This document shows, one piece after another, positions 56,301 to 64,000 of a stretch of 64,000 nucleotides of DNA. The notes under the pieces are model-generated. The model was not told the origin of the DNA, did no database searches, and saw only the letters and a list, made by a program, of their open reading frames with translations. The translations under genes and the position numbers were made by a program. Source of the stretch: Piper betle (lineage: Eukaryota; Streptophyta; Magnoliopsida; Piperales; Piperaceae); the NCBI GenBank assembly GCA_033002965.1, contig JAURVB010013857.1:1-64000 (forward strand), in the 5' to 3' direction. Every line of letters starts with the position of its first letter. Position 1 is the stretch's first letter.

Positions 56301-58718
56301 AAAAATTAACTACCATATTTTAACCCATATTTAATTAATTATTAATCACAGAAAATATTTTCAATATTTGATAACACATTTTTATTTAAAATTTTAAATT
56401 TTAATTCAATTGAGTTAGACCTGGTTGAACCAAACATACCTCAGTACTTGCTACAAATCTGGTATTGATGATGGATACAGTATTTAAAGCTTTTTGATTA
56501 AATTGGTAGATGTTCGTAGAGGAAGTGATGGAGTTGGTTGAGCTTACCCAATTGAGAAACGGTCTAGTGGGTCTCCCAGGCGTGGATGGACTCTCAATTG
56601 AACAAAGGAAGAGGCTAACAATTGCGGTTGAACTGGTTGCAAATCCTTCCATCATCTTCATGGATGAGCCAACTTCTGGACTGGATGCAAGAGCTGCCGC
56701 CATTGTCATGAGGACAGTGAGGAATACTGTGGATACTGGCCGAACTGTTGTTTGCACAATTCACCAGCCAAGCATTGACATATTTGAAGCTTTTGATGAA
56801 GTGGGTATTCTCTACTACACAGAGCTAGGAGTTTTATTGGATAAAAAGTTTCTTTGTAAGTCTTGTTTGTCATTTATTATTGAAAATATTTTTTATTCGC
56901 ACAGCTTCAATTGATGAAGAGAGGAGGACAGGTCATATATGCAGGCTCTCTCGGTTGCGATTCCCAAAAGCTCATTGAATACTTCGAAGTGAGTTTTCGT
57001 TTTTGGTTCAACTTTTCCTGTTATAATAAAGGGATTTCTTTCAGAATTCAATAATGGAAAAGAGGCTAATTACTCTTTTTTAACAGCAACACTGTTTCCA
57101 AACTATCATACAGTAAAATAACTTGAATTATGATATTATAGGAGGCGATTGATGTTATTACTTTATTAGTTTTTGTGGGTATCAAAAATCTGAAACTGTA
57201 TAACAGGCAATTCAAGGGGTGCCTAAAATAGGAGATGGCTATAATCCTGCTACTTGGATGCTAGAGGTCACTTCCCCTTCCATTGAAGCTCACCTCGGCA
57301 TTGACTTTGCAGAAATATATTCCAAGTCTTCACTTCACCAGTATGCCAGATTTGTTATCTAATAAGTATTTATCAGATTAAAACTGTTAATTCTGAACAA
57401 AGTTTTCATCTCCTTTACCATCTTTTTGCAGGAGGAATCAAGAACTCATCCAAGAGCTAAGCACAGCAGCACCTGGCTCCGAGGAACTCTACTTCCCCAC
57501 TAAATACTCTCAGAAGTTTTGGAACCAATACAAGGCCTGTTTTTGGAAGCAACGCTGGTCCTACTGGAGAAATCCATCATACAATGCTATCCGCTTCTTC
57601 TTGACAACTATTATGGGCATTATTTTTGGAACCATCTTTTGGAGCAACGCCCAGAAAACGTAAGCTCTCTGGTGTTAATCATGTCGCTATCACATAATTG
57701 AAAATACCACTCGTTGATTATATTCATTGTGGAATACTTACAGAGAGAAGCAGCAAGACCTGCTAAATCTTCTGGGAGCCATTTATGCTGCAGTTTTCTT
57801 CCTCGGAGCTGCAAATGCTACCAATGTGCAGCCTGTTGTGTCCATAGAAAGATCTGTTTTTTACCGTGAACGAGCTGCTGGGATGTACTCCCCACTGCCA
57901 TATGCATTTGCACAAGTAATTCCACTCCAAACCTGTTTAGAATTCAGAGAGAACGACTCATAATCTTCCCTCTAAATTGTATGAACAGTTGGGTATTCAT
58001 TCTTTCTTGTAGGTGAGCATTGAAATAGTGTACATAGCAGTGCAGAGTCTGGTCTATTCCCTCTTGCTGTTCTCTATGATGAACTTCACATGGGAAGCCG
58101 CCAAGTTCTTCTGGTTCTTCTATTTCATGTTCATGTGCTTGGTCTATTTCACGCTCTATGGGATGATGTTGGTTGCACTCACGCCAGGTCACCAAATTGC
58201 CGCCATTTGCATGTCCTTCTTCCTCACCTTTTGGAATCTCTTCTCTGGTTTCCTCATCCCCAGGCCGGTACTGAATTCTTAAATATTGCACGTTTTTCTC
58301 TCCAATATATACATATTTGCTCATTGAAAACCACTGTAATGCTTCCAAAGGGAACCAAGCCAAGTTTTGAAGCAGCACCCACTTGGTTACCAACTATTTA
58401 GTTATCTCCATGTATAAAGAGCTTGCAAAACTGACTTACCTGCTGCAGGTGATTCCAATATGGTGGAGATGGTACTACTGGGCCAATCCAGTTGCTTGGT
58501 CTATCTATGGCGTTGTGGTATCACAGTTTGGAGATAACCATCACATTTTAAAAATCCCAGGAGAACCAAGCAAGCCAGTGAACGTTTTCCTCAAGGATTA
58601 TCTTGGATTTGAACATAGTTTCCTTTGGGCGGCTGCTGCTGCCCATGTTGGCTTCGTCCTGATATTCTTCTTTGTATTTGCTTACGGAATCAAGTTCTTC
58701 AATTTCCAAAAGAGATGA
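50366..58718 (+). CDS. Full-size ABCG transporter, pleiotropic drug resistance (PDR) type, 20 exons
   Basis: ATP-driven exporter expected in the plasma membrane; the substrate is unknown. Exons: 50366-50709, 50793-50913, 50998-51085, 51170-51254, 51334-51623, 51856-51946, 52039-52939, 53134-53294, 54181-54284, 54367-54532, 54619-54702, 54812-54915, 55832-56164, 56510-56800, 56905-56988, 57207-57340, 57432-57659, 57744-57915, 58013-58267, 58449-58718, all GT-AG. The order is NBD-TMD-NBD-TMD, typical of PDR. NBD1 has [17 protein letters not shown] and [14 protein letters not shown]2 has [31 protein letters not shown] and HQPS. It ends FFNFQKR. Length is about 1435 codons, normal for the family. 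The reading frame is one base short at 51030-51034 (A run, exon 3) and at 51524-51525 (GG, exon 5), so NBD1 is broken as written. The start at 50366 has better context than 50354. Exon 11 is the least certain. Confidence 0.9.
53295..54180 (+). other. Intron 8 of the transporter gene, AT-rich
   Basis: 886 bp, mostly A/T from 53750 to 54000. It separates the sixth-helix region of the first membrane domain from the PWW-x-W-x-YW block. No inserted element is recognisable. Confidence 0.5.
55000..55831 (+). other. Expanded intron 12 with repeat sequence
   Basis: The intron (54916-55831) includes sequence resembling 48040-48240 (TTTTAGCCACGCCTAACTT) and AAATACCCACTTAGAGATATT-type text with related short blocks at 55262-55400. 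It is probably an old inserted repeat. Confidence 0.4.
55665..55745 (-). mobile_element. Possible tRNA-derived SINE head in intron 12
   Basis: On the minus strand, TGGCTCGGTAAAAG (A-box like) is followed after about 35 bp by GAGTTCAATTCC (B-box like). The order and spacing of these promoter boxes fit an RNA polymerase III internal promoter. The SINE body and tail were not defined. Confidence 0.35.
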
Positions 58719-59338
58719 CACAGAACAAAAGCTTACATGACAACAAAGACAAACGCATCACTGTGGTTGGCATATAAGGCATCTCCCCATCAAAATTTTG
58801 GTAATTTATGATTATGCAAATAGAATGGAAGGTTACTGTAAGATATGGGCAATTTATGTCATAAGAACAAATGAATCATCATAGTTCAGCACTGCTGATA
58901 CAAAATATCACAGCAATGACTGAGCTATAAAGGTTATACGGCTTCCTGGACATTGTTCAGTGAGCCATCAGCCTCCAAACAAAATACATTGTACTCCATT
59001 GGAAAAATAAAACAACAGCTTGTATTCAGATTTCAGATTAAAATAACAAACAAGATAAGACGTGGAATTATTCAGAGATTTCTACAGCTCATTGCCAAAG
59101 GGTAATAAATTCGTTTTGTTACAATAAAATGATAAGCATAACCAACAATTGAAAACACAAGCAACAAAACTGAAGCCCCGCTTGTATCAGGGCTTACAAT
59201 CTTAAGGTTATACCGCATTCTCACTCAATCCATGTCATCATCCGTCTTACTGCTGCTAAAACAGATGCTAGAAAAATATCTCAGAAGAACGATGAATTCA
59301 AATAGAAAGACAGAAAAATGGTCTTACTGTCTCCGGGA
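58719..59338. other. Spacer between convergent genes (3' UTRs)
   Basis: 620 bp between the stop codons of the transporter (+) and the E2 gene (-). It includes AATAAAACAACAGC near 59006 and AATAAAATG near 59123. No other gene is seen. Confidence 0.6.
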
Positions 59339-62098
59339 TTAAAAAGTGAGATCTTTGGGATCCTCAATAATTTTTGCAAGTGTTTGCAAGAATGCAGCAA
59401 GGTCTGCTCCATATATTACCCGGTGGTCTGCAGTAACGTTCACCTGGAGGTAACAATATTCAGTGAAAGGAAATACAATAACAGATGAAATGATATTGTT
59501 GATGAGGAAACTAAAGGAGCATGAAGTGATAAGTAGTGACTACCTGCATCTGATTTTTCATGCCAATGCGACCTTCTTTGCTAGCAACAACAGTAGGCTC
59601 TGAAGCTCCAACAGCCATGATTGCACCCTGTTGGGCAACAAAGACGAAATAAACCAAAGACAACTCAGATTTCATTGCATAGGTACAAATTTGAAAACAA
59701 AATTGTTACGATAAAGTTCTGCAAGAGCACAACTGATACACAAACATGAATTTCATTTTCATACTAATAAATCCAATGTAATCTATAAGTTGGCTACCTA
59801 AAAATTTTTTGAACAACAGGGAAGACAGTTATTCAAGTTCCTATAATAATGTAAAAGAATACTCACAGTTCCCGGAGGCAAAATGGCATCAAAACGGTCA
59901 ACACCGAACATTCCAAGATTTGAAAGGGTAAATGTCCCTAAAAATAGATCACACACAATATTAAACATAACAATTTACACACCTAAACCAGCCATAATGA
60001 ATTAAAGTTAAGTTATTAAGACTAGTGATTACTTTTATTTAGAAAACAATCTTCCTAAGGCGTATATCCTATGCTGAAGGCCAGTCATAAATTTCTAAAT
60101 TTCATCTAGAACCAATAATTCCACCAAACCAGTTTTCCATACCAATTTCCAATATTCAATTTTCTATCTCACTCTAGTGCACATCTCATATTAATTTTCC
60201 TTTCTCGGTTCCTCTAATGACATCATCAATTTTATAGTGAAAAGCGATCAATTGATTATATAAATTCCATGTTTCCAACCTCAGCATATATAGAGAAAGG
60301 CTATTGTCTTGACACTTATGATGATCATGAAGATGATGACATTAAAATGGTGATGACGATGACAATGGCGATATGATGGTGGTGATGGTGACAGAAATCA
60401 CAATGATAATGATCATGATGGTTTCCTCTCATGATGACTATCTTTTCTCTACTGACCAAATGCTAGTTGTCTTCATCATTCCATCTTCTATTGTTTATAA
60501 TGTTTTAACAATGCAACTTTGACTCTGATGCTGTTGAACATCAATCGATACAATCCAATCTTATGTACAGGCATGAGATCTCAAATCCTATTTTCACATT
60601 TAAGCGAGCATCAAAAATCGTATTTTCCAAACAGCACAAACAGACCTTGTACTTAGCGAACTTCTCTAACGAGCTTTCGCTAAGTCAACACATGTCTCAT
60701 TTTGTAGTTGACAATACTCTAAATGCTCACAATATTAATAACAATAAAAAAGCAGAAAAAGAAAACAAAAAAGTAGCATTTTAAGACTATAAAAACCTGT
60801 CGTATATTCATGAGGCTGTAGTTGCTTTGAACGAGCCTTGTCAACCAACTCTTTCCATTTTCTTGACAGTGAGTAAATATCAAACTAAAACAAGTAACAC
60901 AAACATCATTAAGTCATGCCATAGCTGTTCCACTATAAGCATCGATAAGAACTAGGAGTTAGAAAGCAAACCTTATCAGCATCTTGAAGAACCGGGGTTA
61001 TTAGCCCACCATCAATTGCCACAGCTACAGCAATATTGATACTACTATTGAAAGTGAAGCTCTTGCCATCTCTACAGCTAGAATTCACAAGGGGGTGATT
61101 TACCAGTGCCATTGCAGTCGCCTTTGCCAGCAACGCCGTCATTGTTACCCCTTTCGACTTAATCTAGACCAATTAACAGGACGAAATGCCCTTACTTTAC
61201 CAAAACTGATCAAAGCTACAACAAAGTAAAAAAGAAGATCAAACCTTTTTGTACAACTGATCCAAGGCATCCGTAGTAATGGTGTACCCAACCCTAAAAG
61301 TAGGCAACGCCAAGCTTTCCACCATGTTCCGGCTAACCGCATTCTGCATGGTGGTGAAAGGCACCACACTACCCAACTCGACCGCCGTAGAAGTCACCGA
61401 CACCACGGCCGGCGCCGGTCGACCAGTCGCAGCCGGCGCCGCCGCCACAGCAGTCGCAGCCGGCGCCGCCGCCGCAGCAGCAACTTCGACGTCCTTGGCC
61501 ACAATCCGACCCATCGGCCCGCTCCCAGCCAAAACCGCGAGCTCCACCTTCAACTCCTTGGCCAGCTTCTTCGCGTACGGGGTCGCCACAATCCTCTGCC
61601 CAGGTTGTGCCGAAACAGCAGGATAGAAAGCAGGAGCAATCGACTCCGCCACCGGCGCCGTTGATTGAGGCGGCGGTGGCGGAGGGGCGGGGTCGAAGGC
61701 CCCGCCGGCGGCAACCTTGGACTTCGCGGCGGTGATCTCGTCGATGGTTTCGGCGAGGAGGGCGATTGCAGAGCCGACGGGGGCAACGCCGCCTTCGTCG
61801 ACCATGATGGCGGCGAGGTAGCCGTCGTAGAAGGTTTCGACGTCCATGTCGGCCTTATCGGACTCGACGACGACGACGCTCTCGCCCTTGCTGAGCTTGT
61901 CGCCCTCGGACTTGACCCACGACACGATCTTCCCCTCCGTCATGGTCGAGGACAGAGCCGGCATGAAGATCTCCTGATCTTGGCCTGGATTGGCGGCCTT
62001 GCAGGCCCGGCCGCTGTGGCAGAGACGGCCGGCGAGGGGCGGCGGAGGGCGGAGGTGGAGGGGAGGAAGGAGGTGTTGACGGCGACGACGCCGGCCAT
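59339..62098 (-). CDS. EMB3003: Plastid pyruvate dehydrogenase E2 (dihydrolipoamide acetyltransferase), 6 exons
   Basis: Transfers acetyl groups from lipoamide to CoA in the plastid pyruvate dehydrogenase complex, feeding fatty-acid synthesis. Exons on the minus strand: 62098-61245, 61163-60972, 60884-60797, 59937-59867, 59627-59544, 59443-59339. The start MAGVVAVNTSFLPSTSALRR looks like a transit peptide (Ser/Ala/Arg-rich). Next come a lipoyl domain (MPALSSTMTEGKIVSW; lipoyl Lys in VVVESDKADMDV), an Ala/Pro linker, an E1/E3-binding domain (ATPYAKKLAKELKVEL, GSGPMGRIVAKDV), a second Ala-rich linker and the catalytic core ending in the active-site block DHRVIYGADLAAF. About 464 codons, normal for the family. 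It resembles the EMB3003 type rather than LTA2. One base is missing at 61973-61974 (GG for expected GGG, minus strand), between the transit peptide and lipoyl domain. Confidence 0.9.
60325..60425. repeat. ATG/GATGAT-rich microsatellite in E2 intron 3
   Basis: Interrupted GATGAT, GGTGAT and AATGAT repeats lie in the 859-bp intron between exons 3 and 4. Confidence 0.75.
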
Positions 62099-62730
62099 TC
62101 GTTCGACGAAATGCTTCAGAGGATTGATGGTCGGGGACGTAAGTAATGGTATGGAAGAGAGGGTGAACCGAGAATACAGTGGGAGGGCGGTGGCCTTGGA
62201 AGCATCGACGTGTGGGCGGAGGCTCCAACTACCTGACCGCTACCCTCATGCATTACTAGCAGCTCCTAACTCCATGAGAAAAGCAGCACTTAGAGCTTTG
62301 TATCAATAAATGGGAAAAAAGTTTATAATATTACTAAGCGGTATAATTATTATAAAAAGAAAAATATTATAATAATAAAATTATCCTTTAATTAAAATTT
62401 TTTTTAAAAAAAATCCTATGATGCAAGGGGCCATGGCCAAATCTAGCTGCCCCATTAGAGTTCAAATAAAAATTTTCTTTTAAAAATTTGACCCATGCGA
62501 TGGTGGGATCGACATCAGTAGTGGCTAGGGCAACCCCCAAGGCCAAATTTAGACTTTTGGCCGTCGGATTTTGCCAACTTAGGTTAGATATGGCTTTGTG
62601 CGGCCTTTTTTGGGTGCCCCTCCCCATCTTTTAAAATAATAAACATTTTTTTAAAGGCTACTATACAGGGGGTAGCAATATTTGGCTAACCTTAGGCAGC
62701 AAAATCTAGCCACCCAGAGCCAAGGGTGGC
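62099..62730. other. Upstream region of the E2 gene, no further gene seen
   Basis: Holds the 5' UTR and promoter of the E2 gene (minus strand). A frame open upstream of 62098 is in phase with the lipoyl domain only because of the missing base and has no transit-peptide character. AT-rich beyond 62300. Confidence 0.5.
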
Positions 62731-62734
62731 TAAT

Positions 62735-62830
62735 TTGGTCGCACTGAGGCTTAGTGCAATTGGATTGAGTTGCCTTTACCTAGGCCAAGGGGCAGTCGAA
62801 CCCGACCTCCCTCAAGATCAGGGGCACCCA
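62735..62830 (+). mobile_element. Possible tRNA-derived SINE
   Basis: GGCTTAGTGCAATTGG (A-box like) is followed by TTGCCTTTACCTAGGCC and then GCAGTCGAACCCG (B-box like) about 38 bp further on, the pattern of a tRNA-derived SINE head. The cloverleaf is not conserved enough for a tRNA gene. A 3' end was not defined. Confidence 0.45.
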
Positions 62831-64000
62831 CCCAGTTACCTGACTTAGTTATTTTTATATATAATTTTCATTGAATTTTTTTAAAAGTTTTACGTGAAGG
62901 TATTTTGAAGGTGTCTAATATGGAAATGAACTAATTATAAATACTTAACTAAGATTTAGATCCCTACAAACTTTAGATCCTTATCTAGATCATTAGTGGG
63001 CAGCTAAAGCAGAAACAATTTAAGTTCAATAAGAGATAGCAAATAAGCACAAAAATTGATAGACAAGGCAATAAATAAATTAGAGAACCTAATTATATAA
63101 GGTGATGTGTGAGGTAACCCAAATTCAAACTCATAAAGTCGCTTGCTTTGGTGAATTAATCAAACCATATAAGTAATAAGGTGACTTTGACTTTGATTTA
63201 TTTAGTTTCTTACGGCGAATAAGTCTAACACAAGGGAGCTAGGTAAAGTATGCAAACAAGTGAATAAACAATGAAACAAGCACACAAAAGAGCGAATGGG
63301 AGAGACAAGATTTTTTAAGAGGTTCCAATGTAGTATTCCTCTCTTCTATCCTACTAAGTTTTTTGGTTTGTTAAGCCTTCGTAGCTTCACTATGACAAGT
63401 AACTTGTCCACCTACAAACAACAAGCTAGGCCTCCTTCACAAGCACCCCTCAAGCATCATGGAAGCTTGCACTTTTAACACTCTAGAAAGCTCCAACAAG
63501 CCTCCCTTCTTTAATGCTGAGTTTGAAGGATCCTAGCTGACTAGCTCTAAACACTCTGAGAACATCCACTTGAACCTACACTCCCTTCATAAGCTTATAC
63601 CTTTAGCCAAGAGAGTCTTCCAAGCCAAACACCCTCCTTTAGGCAAGATGCTCTCATACACTCCTCACACCTAGGAAGATTACAATCAGCTCAAACACTC
63701 TTGAGTATGCCTCACTTACAAGAGCTACTCCTTGGATACAAAATTAAAGCCTAGGAATAAAAGCTAATAAGTAAAGCCAAATAACATAAGCTTGAGCTTC
63801 CCAAATTGATCCGAGAGAGTTGACGGTTCAATTAGTTAACAAAAGATGTTCAAAACACACTCCCCAAACCCTATATATAGGTATCCACCACCTCTCAAAA
63901 TAATAGCCGTTAGGATTTGAATCACCTTATTTGTTTTTTGACTTTTCCACAACAATTAGTTACCGAATGATTGAACAACCATCTGCCGGTCATTCACTTA
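62831..64000. other. Intergenic sequence, no recognised gene
   Basis: AT-rich with Ser/Pro-like open frames near 63300-63480 of no known family. Text such as CAAACACCCTCC and repeated CAAGC-TCC phrases suggests an old retroelement, but no ends are visible. Confidence 0.4.

Noticed and set aside
61665..62309. 214-codon plus-strand frame over E2 exon 1
   Set aside because: It is the antisense of a well-supported exon; GC-rich codon use opens the opposite strand.

Overview
The window is nuclear DNA of a flowering plant. The clues are spliced genes with GT-AG introns, a full-size PDR-type ABCG transporter, a plastid-type pyruvate dehydrogenase E2, a PPR gene fragment, plant Ty3/gypsy elements with very long LTRs, and TRIM elements primed by initiator tRNA-Met. 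I cannot name the species. No bacterial features, rRNA genes or CRISPR arrays were seen.

About 1-49,500 is an accessory, transposon-dense region with deep nesting. A decayed Ty3/gypsy element (gag, protease, RT, RNase H, integrase, PPT, 3' LTR) fills about 134-7910. Three long-LTR families recur. LTR-A (about 2.9 kb) has four copies; those at 10963-13855, 22428-25343 and 27570-35295 look like solo LTRs with 5-bp target duplications, all in one orientation. LTR-B (about 3.4 kb) has one full copy and several fragments. LTR-C carries a 33-bp minisatellite in two of its three copies. Two TRIM families are present, one as a long inverted repeat. A broken gene of the plant DUF1985/PMD plus Ulp1 (C48) class is spread over about 16,900-25,800 and is cut by a TRIM, an LTR-C and an LTR-A. 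Three Pack-type elements carry host gene pieces: a DUF1421-family fragment (29217-34483, inside LTR-A), an unidentified gene plus a PPR gene (39012-43597, inside TA microsatellite), and an unidentified GC-rich coding piece (about 48283-49530).

About 50,300-62,100 is the genic part. A 20-exon PDR/ABCG transporter gene (+) and a 6-exon plastid E2 gene (-) converge, with 620 bp between their stop codons. They have unrelated jobs: membrane export, and acetyl-CoA supply in the plastid. Each reads through well except for single-base deletions in short homopolymer runs (two in the transporter, one in the E2). Real decay and base-calling error both remain possible explanations. The last 1.9 kb is intergenic, with a possible tRNA-derived SINE.
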